Positions 1-6,638 of a stretch of DNA of 6,807 nt are shown here, piece by piece. The position numbers were made by a program, and so were the translations under genes. Position 1 is the first letter of the stretch, and every line of letters begins with the position of its first letter. Below the pieces are notes generated by a model. It was not told the origin of the DNA. It did not search any database and saw nothing but the letters and a program-made list of their open reading frames with translations. This DNA is from Peptococcaceae bacterium (lineage in GTDB: Bacteria; Bacillota; Desulfotomaculia; Desulfotomaculales; Desulfocucumaceae): positions 1-6,807 of the forward strand of contig JAAXTT010000079.1 of the NCBI GenBank assembly GCA_013336365.1, given 5' to 3'.

Positions 1-617
1 GGCACAAGTCCGCAGGTGGATAGGGTTATATGTCGATAGCCGATATTGTAGCCATAGTCTGCATTTATATTAATTAAAAAATCAACAGTATTCTTATAAT
101 TGTCTAAGGGCTCACCAGTACCCATCAGAACTACATGGCTCACCCGTTCCCCTGAATCCTCCTGAACTGCTTGAATTTGTCCATACATCTCACCTGAAGA
201 AAGATTTCTGACCTTACCCCCCAGGGCAGACGCACACATAGCACAACCCATGCTACAACCAACCTGGGTAGAAATGCATACTGAATGTCCATAAGAATGT
301 TTCATTAGGACTGTCTCGACAGTCTGTCCATCATCTAATCCCATTAAATATTTAACTGTTCCATACCTTGAAGAAACCTGCTTATTTAATATTTTTACCT
401 TGCCGATGTATGCGTTTTTTGTAAGCTGATTTTTAAGTGCCAAAGGGATATTGGTCATGGATATAAAATCTGTAACCCCTTTTTTAAATATCCATTCCGC
501 GGTTTGTCGTGCACGATAGGATGGCTCTCCAAGAGTTTTAAAAAATTCGGACATCTCTGCTAGAGTAAGGTCCTTTATATTTACCCTGTTGTTCTCTTCC
601 GACATTGTTTTCGTCAT
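1..617 (-). CDS. rlmN: 23S rRNA (adenine2503-C2)-methyltransferase RlmN, 3'-truncated by window edge
   Basis: This is the N-terminal part (about 205 codons) of RlmN, a cytoplasmic radical-SAM enzyme that methylates C2 of A2503 in 23S rRNA and, in characterised members, A37 of some tRNAs. Visible marks, numbered from the start at 617, are the radical-SAM cluster motif CSMGCAMC (C121, C125, C128), the family motif GTGEPLDNY (about 166-174) and HITLSTCGL (about 196-204) at the cut edge. The C-terminal cysteine that carries the methyl group in known RlmN proteins lies outside the window. The start is ambiguous: an ATG at 617 sits five bases after the rsmB stop and a second in-frame ATG at 605 gives an N-terminus MSEENN. 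Neither has a good Shine-Dalgarno (AAAGG lies 11 bases before the first), which suggests coupling to rsmB translation. The residue before the third cluster cysteine is Met where an aromatic is usual. Identity is secure; the start is not. Confidence 0.95.
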   Translation of the reverse strand, partial: MTKTMSEENNRVNIKDLTLAEMSEFFKTLGEPSYRARQTAEWIFKKGVTDFISMTNIPLALKNQLTKNAYIGKVKILNKQVSSRYGTVKYLMGLDDGQTVETVLMKHSYGHSVCISTQVGCSMGCAMCASALGGKVRNLSSGEMYGQIQAVQEDSGERVSHVVLMGTGEPLDNYKNTVDFLININADYGYNIGYRHITLSTCGLV

Positions 618-622
618 ATGCT

Positions 623-1987
623 TCAGCGCCTTTTTTGCATCCGACAGATAAAAAATCCGTCAGTGCCCTCTCTATGAGGATAAAGTTGAATGTAATCCGA
701 TTCCTTGTTACTAAATAAACTTTCCGGTAACAGACCATGCAAAGAGCAGGTTTCAAAATTTGGATGTCTTTCTAAAAAACATTCAATTTGCTCTTGATTC
801 TCTTCAGTAAGAACTGAACAGGTGCTGTAGACAAGGATTCCCCCGGGCTTTAAATACTCAGAAACATTGTCCAGTATTTCTCTTTGCAGCTTAAGCAACT
901 CCGGAAGCTGCTCCGGTTGTTTCCTCCATCTGGAATCAGGTCTTCTTCTGATTACCCCCGTCCCGGAACAGGGTGCGTCCAACAATACAAAGTCAGCCTT
1001 TTCTTTTAAATCACCAATAAATTCTCTGGCATCTCCCAATTTTGTTTGAATACAGGTTATTCCCAGTCGTTTAATATTTTCCTCAATCAATTTAAGCTTG
1101 TGAGGAAAAATATCCATAGAAATAATAGTACCCTGGTCATTAACCAGCTGGGCCAAATGAGTGCTTTTTCCACCCGGTGCACTGGCTACATCAATAATCA
1201 ATGACCCTGGGCTTGGCTTCAAAGCATGAGCTGCCAGCATTGAACTCTCATCCTGAGGCTGAAAATATCCCTGCTCAAATAAACTGAAGCCTCTGAGCCC
1301 TCCAAACCCTTCAAGAAAAATTCCTTCTTGCGCATATAGGGTTTTACTGGCATTGATACCCATAGCCTTAAGAGTTTCCAAAAGCTTATCCCTGGATGTT
1401 TTTAAGGTATTTGTCCTGACAGTATAAGGCGCCGGCTTATTATTTTCTATACATAAATCGATTGTCTCTTCGATTCCCAATTGACTGAGCCATCTTTTAA
1501 CCAACCAAATAGGGTGAGAATATTTCAACGATATATGAACTGCCGGATTATCCTCAAGGGTTGGATAAACAAGGGTGTCTTTGTTGCGAACAATATTACG
1601 CAGAACACCATTGACAAATTTTTCTGCACCTGGGTGACCATATCTTTTTGCCTGGTTGACTGCTTCGTTAACTGCTGCAGAAGAGGGTACCCGGTCAAGG
1701 TAAAAAATCTGATAAACACCGATTCGCAAAATATTCCTCATCCAGGAGGTCTGTTTTTTTACCGGCTGATTCAGGTGTTTATCAATAATCCAATCTAAAG
1801 TGTTTTGTGCTCTTAAAGAACCATAAACCAGTTCGGTAATAAATGCTCGGTCCAAGGAATCCGGTCTATATAACTCAAGTGCCTTGTCCAGTGCCAAGTT
1901 AGCATAGGCACCTTTATAATCCACATCCTTCAATATCAGCAAAGCCAAATCCCGGGCGCTATATCTTTCAGGTTTAATAAAAATCAA
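623..1987 (-). CDS. rsmB: 16S rRNA (cytosine967-C5)-methyltransferase RsmB
   Basis: The 454-residue product is a full-length RsmB (Sun/Fmu), the SAM-dependent enzyme that makes m5C967 in 16S rRNA. Residues about 10-135 form the NusB-like RNA-binding domain (ARDLALLIL near the start, AVNEAVNQAKRYG at 105-117, FVNGVLRNI at 124-132). The rest is the Rossmann methyltransferase: QPQDESSM at 243-250, the SAM-binding DVASAPGGKSTH at 266-277, LLDAPCSGTG at 335-344 with C340, and YSTCS at 387-391 with C390. In this family the TC-motif cysteine is the nucleophile and the PC-motif cysteine helps release the product. The C-terminus keeps the usual PH..GTDGFF segment (437-446). The start is a TTG whose last two bases belong to the upstream TGA stop (TTGA), preceded by AAGGAAGG at 1991-1998, so translation is probably coupled to the DUF116 gene. 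The length is normal for the family and I see no defect. Confidence 0.97.
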   Translation of the reverse strand: MIFIKPERYSARDLALLILKDVDYKGAYANLALDKALELYRPDSLDRAFITELVYGSLRAQNTLDWIIDKHLNQPVKKQTSWMRNILRIGVYQIFYLDRVPSSAAVNEAVNQAKRYGHPGAEKFVNGVLRNIVRNKDTLVYPTLEDNPAVHISLKYSHPIWLVKRWLSQLGIEETIDLCIENNKPAPYTVRTNTLKTSRDKLLETLKAMGINASKTLYAQEGIFLEGFGGLRGFSLFEQGYFQPQDESSMLAAHALKPSPGSLIIDVASAPGGKSTHLAQLVNDQGTIISMDIFPHKLKLIEENIKRLGITCIQTKLGDAREFIGDLKEKADFVLLDAPCSGTGVIRRRPDSRWRKQPEQLPELLKLQREILDNVSEYLKPGGILVYSTCSVLTEENQEQIECFLERHPNFETCSLHGLLPESLFSNKESDYIQLYPHREGTDGFFICRMQKRR

Positions 1988-2772
1988 CTGCCTTCCTTTT
2001 GAAAAAAGAATTCCAGTGCATCCTCAAGTTTTCTCAGATCAATATTTGTGTTATGACATGGACCATGAGGTCTTTCATTGGTTACTCCCAAAACAGGTAA
2101 AGGACTTGAATCCTGTATACCACTTGTCAAGTCCCTTTCACAGGCTACTGCAACTACCGCCTTTGGTCGATAATCCTTTACATATTTCCTTGCCAGGGTG
2201 CCTCCTGTGGCTACTCCGACATTTATTCCATATCGGTCTCTTATATCCAAAATATCACCAATGGGACAAGCCCCACAACGCCGGCAGTTATTTACTTCTA
2301 CAGTTATTTTGTGGACACATTTATTATTCTGCAAACAATGAGGGACCAGCAGAAGAACCTGATCAGGCATCAGTTTGTAGCTGGCAACCTTTACCATCTG
2401 ATTGTTAACTTCAATAAATGAACTCTTTATTTTGTTTACATCAATTTTGAACAACCTTCCCAGACCTATTATTAATGGAAAAAAAACACTAATTGCCACT
2501 CTTATAGGAGTTTGAAACATGCGAAGCCTTTTTGAAGTAAAAAGATTCATAATCATTCCAGCCATTCCCAAAGACGCCATAAGAACAGCCAAAGCTAAAA
2601 ACAATGCTAATATAAGAACTAAAATCTGATTTAACAGTGACTTGCCCGGATGAATAATGATAAACCATAAAGCGAATGAAATTAAGCCTACAGTGATTAG
2701 ACTCCCTGCAAGCAAACCGAGGAAAAGCCTTTTTCTTACATCATTATTAAAATAGGAAACACTTATCTTCAT
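1984..2772 (-). CDS. DUF116 family membrane protein with cysteine-rich C-terminal domain
   Basis: The 262-residue product is recognised as a DUF116 family protein, whose biochemical function I do not know. Two strongly hydrophobic segments, about 16-40 and 48-78, are probable membrane helices, and a third stretch (about 90-106) may lie at or in the membrane. The remaining C-terminal 155 residues look cytosolic and carry seven cysteines in a defined pattern: PHCLQNNKC (C146, C152), CRRCGACPIGD (C163, C166, C169), ACERDL (C211) and GPCHNT (C239). This looks like a metal or iron-sulfur binding domain, which is inference. A glycine-rich VGVATGGTLARK segment (185-196) follows the cysteine triplet. 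The ATG has a strong Shine-Dalgarno (GGGAGG, seven bases upstream). The gene sits between fmt and rsmB, 31 bases after fmt and overlapping rsmB by two bases in TTGA, so it belongs to the operon. Family assignment is confident; role is unknown. Confidence 0.9.
   Translation of the reverse strand: MKISVSYFNNDVRKRLFLGLLAGSLITVGLISFALWFIIIHPGKSLLNQILVLILALFLALAVLMASLGMAGMIMNLFTSKRLRMFQTPIRVAISVFFPLIIGLGRLFKIDVNKIKSSFIEVNNQMVKVASYKLMPDQVLLLVPHCLQNNKCVHKITVEVNNCRRCGACPIGDILDIRDRYGINVGVATGGTLARKYVKDYRPKAVVAVACERDLTSGIQDSSPLPVLGVTNERPHGPCHNTNIDLRKLEDALEFFFQKEGS
1991..1998 (-). promoter_or_regulatory. Ribosome binding site of rsmB inside the DUF116 gene
   Basis: AAGGAAGG lies within the last codons of the DUF116 gene, with AAGGA six bases before the TTG at 1987. 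Together with the TTGA stop-start overlap this indicates translational coupling of rsmB to the gene before it. Confidence 0.7.
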
Positions 2773-2779
2773 CTAAAAG

Positions 2780-2785
2780 CCTCCC
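2780..2785 (-). promoter_or_regulatory. Ribosome binding site of the DUF116 gene
   Basis: GGGAGG stands seven bases before the ATG at 2772, a near-ideal Shine-Dalgarno. It lies just downstream of the small hairpin at the end of fmt, so it is not buried in that stem. Confidence 0.75.
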
Positions 2786-2792
2786 GGCATAT

Positions 2793-2807
2793 GTAAGCAA
2801 GGCTTAC
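2793..2807 (-). repeat. Perfect inverted repeat (small hairpin) spanning the fmt stop codon
   Basis: The minus strand reads GTAAGC-CTT-GCTTAC, a perfect six-base-pair stem with a three-base loop. The fmt TAA stop is inside the left arm. It is followed by ATATGCC and the DUF116 ribosome binding site, not by a run of U, so it does not look like an intrinsic terminator. It could be an mRNA processing or stability element between two operon genes, or a chance palindrome. Confidence 0.5.
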
Positions 2808-3760
2808 CCCAATCTAACCCCTGATTCAACGTTTTTTCCTCTAAGATAGCTTGATACCCTCATTCTTTTACTGCCTTCAAGCTGAATCTCCAAAAGCTCT
2901 AAAAATCCTTCCCGACACTGGACAATAAGTCTGTTATTATCAATATTGATAACTACCCCACTATTCTTCTGTTCAAAAACAATTCCCCGTCCTACTACCT
3001 CTGCATCCTCTAAAACCCTTGCCCTCCATATTTTAAGCACCTTATCCTCCAGGGTGGTTTTTGCCCCGGGCCAAGGATCGAGACTGCGAATAATATTTTT
3101 CACCCCAACAGCAGAATTACCCCAGTTTATTATTTGATCCTCCTGATTAATCGGAGACGCGTAGGTTGTATTGTCATTGTCCTGGGGAATGGACTCCAGT
3201 TTTTTGCACTCCATCTGGGTCACTGTGTCTATAAGCAATTTTGCACCTATTACAGAAAGGCGGTCATGAAGTGAACCAAAGCTGTCTTCAGGGAGGATTG
3301 CTGTAGTCTCTTGAATCAATATGTCACCTGTATCCAATCCCTGGTCCATTTTCATAATTGATATTCCGGTCTCCATCTCGCCATTCATAATTGCCCTCTG
3401 AATAGGTGCGGCTCCTCTATATTTCGGCAGAACAGAGGCATGTACATTAATACAACCAAGTTTGGGCAAATCTAGCAATGCCTTGGGCAATATCTGTCCA
3501 AATGCTACAACAACAATCAAATCAGGCTTTATAGACCTTATTATATCAATAAATTCCGGTTCCCGTACCCTTTCAGGTTGAAACACCGGAATCCCCATTT
3601 CCAGGGCAGCTTCCTTTACAGGAGAAGGCAAAATCTTTTTTCCTCTTCCCTTGGGACGATCCGGCTGAGTAATTACATTAATTACTGATATGCCGGAATC
3701 AACCAGCGCTTTTAGACTAGGCACTGCAAAATCAGGAGTACCCATAAATATTACATTCAT
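2804..3760 (-). CDS. fmt: Methionyl-tRNA formyltransferase
   Basis: Fmt transfers the formyl group of 10-formyltetrahydrofolate to Met-tRNAfMet, making the initiator used by bacterial ribosomes. With the chosen start it has 318 residues, the normal length. Residues 1 to about 200 are the Rossmann-type formyltransferase domain: VIFMGTPDFAVPSL at the N-terminus, SPVKEAA at 46-52, and the active-site stretch NVHASVLPKYRGAAPIQ with N105 and H107, followed by MDQGLDTGD with D143, the expected Asn-His-Asp triad. DPWPGA at 228-233 begins the C-terminal OB-fold tRNA-binding domain. I chose the ATG at 3760 because it aligns with the usual N-terminus (M-x-V-x-FMGTPDF) and has a GGAG nine bases upstream; an in-frame ATG at 3775 would add five residues but has no Shine-Dalgarno. 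The gene lies 29 bases after def, its functional partner, and the stop codon is inside a perfect small hairpin. Confidence 0.97.
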   Translation of the reverse strand: MNVIFMGTPDFAVPSLKALVDSGISVINVITQPDRPKGRGKKILPSPVKEAALEMGIPVFQPERVREPEFIDIIRSIKPDLIVVVAFGQILPKALLDLPKLGCINVHASVLPKYRGAAPIQRAIMNGEMETGISIMKMDQGLDTGDILIQETTAILPEDSFGSLHDRLSVIGAKLLIDTVTQMECKKLESIPQDNDNTTYASPINQEDQIINWGNSAVGVKNIIRSLDPWPGAKTTLEDKVLKIWRARVLEDAEVVGRGIVFEQKNSGVVINIDNNRLIVQCREGFLELLEIQLEGSKRMRVSSYLRGKNVESGVRLG

Positions 3761-3769
3761 GTCCTTATT

Positions 3770-3773
3770 CTCC
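3770..3773 (-). promoter_or_regulatory. Ribosome binding site deciding the start of fmt
   Basis: GGAG lies nine bases before the ATG at 3760 and overlaps the upstream in-frame ATG (reading ATGGAG). The upstream ATG itself is preceded only by AT-rich sequence without a purine box, so 3760 is the better start. Confidence 0.6.
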
Positions 3774-3789
3774 ATAGCTTGATTATTAT

Positions 3790-4248
3790 TTAGTCACTTT
3801 CTCTCCGGATATTTTTAGCCAAGTCAACAAATAAAATACCATTTAGATGGTCAATTTCATGCTGCAGAGCTCTTGACAGATAACCCTCTGCCTCTAACTC
3901 GACTTTGTTGCCATTACGATTCATCCCTGTGACCCTTACCTTGCAAGCCCTCTTAACCTCTCCGATTATAGACGGCACACTGAGGCATCCTTCAACATCT
4001 GACATCTCGCCAGACGACTCGATAATTTCCGGGTTTATTAGCTCTATCAATCCTTCTCCAACATCAACTATAATAACCCTTTTTGACACCCCTACCTGAG
4101 GTGCGGCAAGTCCGACACCCTTGTAGGCATACATAGTATCACTCATATTATCCAGAAGTTTGGCAATATTTGAGTTGATTTTGGAAACCTCTTTGGCCTT
4201 TTCCCTTAAAACCTCATCACCCTCTTGAATAATCTTATAAATTGCCAA
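3790..4248 (-). CDS. def: Peptide deformylase
   Basis: Def removes the N-formyl group from nascent proteins at the ribosome exit, undoing the mark that Fmt introduces. The 152-residue product has all three family motifs: GVGLAAPQVG at 44-53 (Q51), EGCLSVP at 86-92 (C88) and QHEIDH at 129-134 (H130, E131, H134). C88, H130 and H134 are the metal ligands (usually Fe2+) and E131 is the catalytic acid/base. The EGCLSVP motif and the short C-terminus fit the compact housekeeping enzyme. The start is a TTG at 4248: it gives the typical N-terminus MAIYKI and sits six bases after a very purine-rich Shine-Dalgarno, AGGAGAGGGGGG. An in-frame TTG at 4275 would add nine residues but would place that ribosome site inside the gene, so I reject it. 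The gene follows priA after 76 AT-rich bases. Confidence 0.97.
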   Translation of the reverse strand: MAIYKIIQEGDEVLREKAKEVSKINSNIAKLLDNMSDTMYAYKGVGLAAPQVGVSKRVIIVDVGEGLIELINPEIIESSGEMSDVEGCLSVPSIIGEVKRACKVRVTGMNRNGNKVELEAEGYLSRALQHEIDHLNGILFVDLAKNIRRESD

Positions 4249-4254
4249 GATAAT

Positions 4255-4266
4255 CCCCCCTCTCCT
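4255..4266 (-). promoter_or_regulatory. Ribosome binding site deciding the TTG start of def
   Basis: The purine run AGGAGAGGGGGG ends six bases before the TTG at 4248. It fixes that codon as the start and excludes the in-frame TTG at 4275, which lies upstream of it. The run is unusually long and G-rich for a Shine-Dalgarno site and may compensate for the weak start codon. Confidence 0.75.
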
Positions 4267-4324
4267 ATTCGCCAAAACATAAATTTATAAAAAATATATA
4301 CTATAACGGCCTTCAATAGCAATA

Positions 4325-6571
4325 CTACATCAAACTCTGAGGGTCAATATCCACCATAAAGCCACTGTCTTTTTTAAACTTGTCCCCATTATCTTTAATA
4401 ACCTCGTTGATCAGTGCTTTAAGCTGTTTGCCACTTCCTGATTTAACTACAATATGGTAACGATAGCGATCCTTGATCTTTGATATCTGAGCAGGTGCTG
4501 GCCCTAGAATTTCAATCAGCTCACTATATCGATTAATTTCGATTTTCTTTTTTAATATTGATGCCCATTTAACTGCATTTTTTTTCACATCCTCCTCCTC
4601 CCGACCAAAAAATAAAATTCTGGCTAATCTGGAAAATGGAGGATATCTCATTGCTTTTCTGATATTTATCTCATAATTGAAAAATCCAGGATAATCATGC
4701 TTTGAGGCATATAAGATGGAATAATGTTTCGGAGTGAAGGTTTGAACCATAACCTCTCCCCCCAATTCACCCCTGCCGGTCCGACCAGCAACTTGAGCAA
4801 TTAGCTGGAATGTTCTCTCTGATGATCTGAAATCAGGCATATGTAATGAAAGGTCTGCATTAACTACGCCAACTAAAGTTACATCAGGTATATCCAGACC
4901 CTTTGCCACCATTTGAGTTCCGATTAGAATATCTGCCTTACCTTCTCTGAAAATGCTTAATATTTTGCCATGAGAGCCCTTCCTGGTAGTGGTATCACTG
5001 TCCATCCTAACCACTACTGCCTTCGGGAATTGACCTTTGATTTCTTCCTCCAGCTTTTGAGTTCCTGCACCAAAATACTCCACCAGCTTGCTTCCACAGT
5101 CTGGACAGAACTGTCCCGGAAAAAGCCCATTACAATAATGACAGCTAAGATGTCCGGCATTGTGATATGTGAGAGATATGTCACAATGAGAGCATTTCAT
5201 CACCAACCCGCATTCTCTGCAAACAACTAGGGTAGCATAGCCCCTGCGGTTGAGAAAAAGTACCACCTGTTCTTTTTTTTCAAGTCTCTGATTTATGGCA
5301 CTGATCATTATATTGCTCAAAATACCCGGGCTTCCTGTTTTCAATTCCTCTCCCATGTCTATCAATCTTACAGTCGGCATCTCACGCATTTCTACTCTAT
5401 TAAGCATGCTAAGCAAAGTATATGGTCCACCGGGAAAAGTTCGCTGATAAGATTCCAGGGATGGAGTTGCACTACCTAATACAGCAACCCCATTAAATTG
5501 TCCGATTAATCGCAAAACTACTTCTCTGGCATGATAACGTGGGTTCTCTTCCTGTTTATATGATGGCTCATGCTCCTCATCCATAATTGCTAACCCCAGA
5601 TTATTCAAGGGTGCAAAGGCTGCTGAACGAGTTCCTAAAATTACCTGTGCCAAACCTGATGCTATTCGATTCCACTCATCATATCTTTCACCATCAGATA
5701 ATCTGCTATGCAATACTGCAACCTTATCCCCAAATAATCCTTTAAATTCAGTGATTAGCTGGGGTGTAAGGGCAATTTCCGGCACCAGAAGCAAGGACTG
5801 CTTTCCTTTGGCCAGGCATTGTTTTATCGCCTGTATATAAACCTCAGTTTTACCGCTACCGGTGACCCCGAATAGCAAAAAAACCTTGCTCCCACCGGTG
5901 TTAATTGCCCTGCGTATTTCCTCCAGCGCAGCATTCTGCTCCGGAGTATGCATATATTCCTTTTGACTGATCTTCTCGATTAAGGGATATGGATTTCGAC
6001 GAATCTCAATACTTCTGTACTCAAGAATCCCTAAAGAAACCAGTCTGCCGGCTACTGATTCCGAAACCCCAGCTAATTCAGCTGCCCTACCCGGAGTCAG
6101 TCCCGGATTATTTTTTACTGTCTGCCATAATAGGTGGCTTTTGACAGCCCGGGGGCTAAACTCCGGCTCTGGCAGATTGGGAATAACAAAAAGCCCATTA
6201 ACCTTTTTAGGTCCGGTCCTGTGAATTCTGGGGGCTATAACTGTCTGTAAAGCAGAAATAAGACTGCACAAATAATATTCTGACATCCAACGAGCTAATT
6301 CGAGCTGTTTTTTGGTAAATACCGGTCCTTCATCTACTATTTCCTCAATATTTTTAATCCTGATTCCTTTCGAGAGAACAAGGGGATCAGTACCTAAATC
6401 TATAATATAGCCTGTTACCTTTCTTCTGCCAAAAGGTACAATTACTACACTTCCTATCCCAATCCTGTCCACAAGCCGGTCAGGAATCAAATAACAAAAG
6501 TTCCGGTCTATATTTCTGGCATCAACATCTACCAGAACCTGGGAAAAAATTTCCTGGTCAGTTTCCTTCAC
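4325..6571 (-). CDS. priA: Primosomal protein N' (replication restart helicase PriA)
   Basis: PriA recognises stalled or collapsed replication forks and helps reload the replicative helicase. The 748-residue product is full length. Residues 1 to about 110 are the 3'-DNA-binding domain (CYLIPDRL, GSVVIVPFGRRKVTGYI); a winged-helix-like region follows (about 140-190). The helicase core has Walker A GVTGSGKT (235-242), the DEEH box (331-334), GSATPS (366-371), the GTQMVAKGLD motif (551-560) and QVAGRTGRG (593-601). Eight cysteines (C451, C454, C460, C463, C477, C480, C489, C492) form the two zinc-binding sites inserted in the helicase core. The C-terminal domain ends the protein with RYPPFSRLARI near 642-652. 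Start is GTG at 6571 with GAGGT five bases upstream. The position ahead of def-fmt is standard for Firmicutes. Minor variation: the last helicase motif reads QVAGRTGR where QVAGRAGR is commoner. Confidence 0.97.
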   Translation of the reverse strand: MKETDQEIFSQVLVDVDARNIDRNFCYLIPDRLVDRIGIGSVVIVPFGRRKVTGYIIDLGTDPLVLSKGIRIKNIEEIVDEGPVFTKKQLELARWMSEYYLCSLISALQTVIAPRIHRTGPKKVNGLFVIPNLPEPEFSPRAVKSHLLWQTVKNNPGLTPGRAAELAGVSESVAGRLVSLGILEYRSIEIRRNPYPLIEKISQKEYMHTPEQNAALEEIRRAINTGGSKVFLLFGVTGSGKTEVYIQAIKQCLAKGKQSLLLVPEIALTPQLITEFKGLFGDKVAVLHSRLSDGERYDEWNRIASGLAQVILGTRSAAFAPLNNLGLAIMDEEHEPSYKQEENPRYHAREVVLRLIGQFNGVAVLGSATPSLESYQRTFPGGPYTLLSMLNRVEMREMPTVRLIDMGEELKTGSPGILSNIMISAINQRLEKKEQVVLFLNRRGYATLVVCRECGLVMKCSHCDISLTYHNAGHLSCHYCNGLFPGQFCPDCGSKLVEYFGAGTQKLEEEIKGQFPKAVVVRMDSDTTTRKGSHGKILSIFREGKADILIGTQMVAKGLDIPDVTLVGVVNADLSLHMPDFRSSERTFQLIAQVAGRTGRGELGGEVMVQTFTPKHYSILYASKHDYPGFFNYEINIRKAMRYPPFSRLARILFFGREEEDVKKNAVKWASILKKKIEINRYSELIEILGPAPAQISKIKDRYRYHIVVKSGSGKQLKALINEVIKDNGDKFKKDSGFMVDIDPQSLM

Positions 6572-6576
6572 CGGCG

Positions 6577-6581
6577 ACCTC
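6577..6581 (-). promoter_or_regulatory. Ribosome binding site of priA
   Basis: GAGGT lies five bases before the GTG at 6571 and supports that non-ATG start. No in-frame ATG with a better site is seen nearby. Confidence 0.6.
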
Positions 6582-6605
6582 GCCCCTTTATTATTTATTA
6601 TTCTA

Positions 6606-6614
6606 ATTATAACA
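6606..6614 (-). promoter_or_regulatory. Extended -10 promoter candidate ahead of priA
   Basis: In the 67-base gap upstream of priA the minus strand reads TGTTATAAT, a perfect TATAAT with the TG dinucleotide of an extended -10 element. No good TTGACA-like -35 box lies 16-18 bases further upstream, which is tolerated when an extended -10 is present. Transcription would begin near 6599 and give a leader of about 28 bases before the GTG. This would allow the priA-def-fmt-DUF116-rsmB-rlmN operon to be transcribed independently of the gene to its right. The region is AT-rich, so chance occurrence is possible. Confidence 0.4.
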
Positions 6615-6638
6615 TAATGAGAAAATCAATTATCTGCC

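Noticed and set aside
538..756. A 72-codon minus-strand frame spanning the rsmB/rlmN junction
   Set aside because: It is out of frame with both genes, overlaps the conserved end of rsmB and the start of rlmN, and has no domain resemblance.
1481..1798. A 105-codon open frame on the plus strand opposite rsmB
   Set aside because: It lies within the NusB-like and linker coding region of rsmB, shows no family resemblance, and all real genes here are on the other strand.
2016..2408. A 130-codon open frame on the plus strand opposite the DUF116 gene
   Set aside because: It is wholly antisense to a well-supported gene, has no recognisable domain, and its composition (many Leu, Pro, His) is typical of a shadow frame.
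3761..3775. Upstream ATG start of fmt adding five residues
   Set aside because: It has no ribosome site, and its own second codon forms part of the GGAG serving the ATG at 3760.
4249..4275. Upstream TTG start of def adding nine residues
   Set aside because: It would place the strong ribosome site inside the gene and give an N-terminal extension that the family lacks.
4270..4320. Possible internal promoter in the priA-def gap (TTGCTA, 18-base spacer, TATATT)
   Set aside because: The match is only 4/6 and 5/6 in a very AT-rich stretch, where such pairs arise easily; not strong enough to annotate.
4970..5230. An 86-codon plus-strand frame opposite the zinc-binding region of priA
   Set aside because: It is antisense to a conserved coding region and has no recognisable motif or ribosome site.
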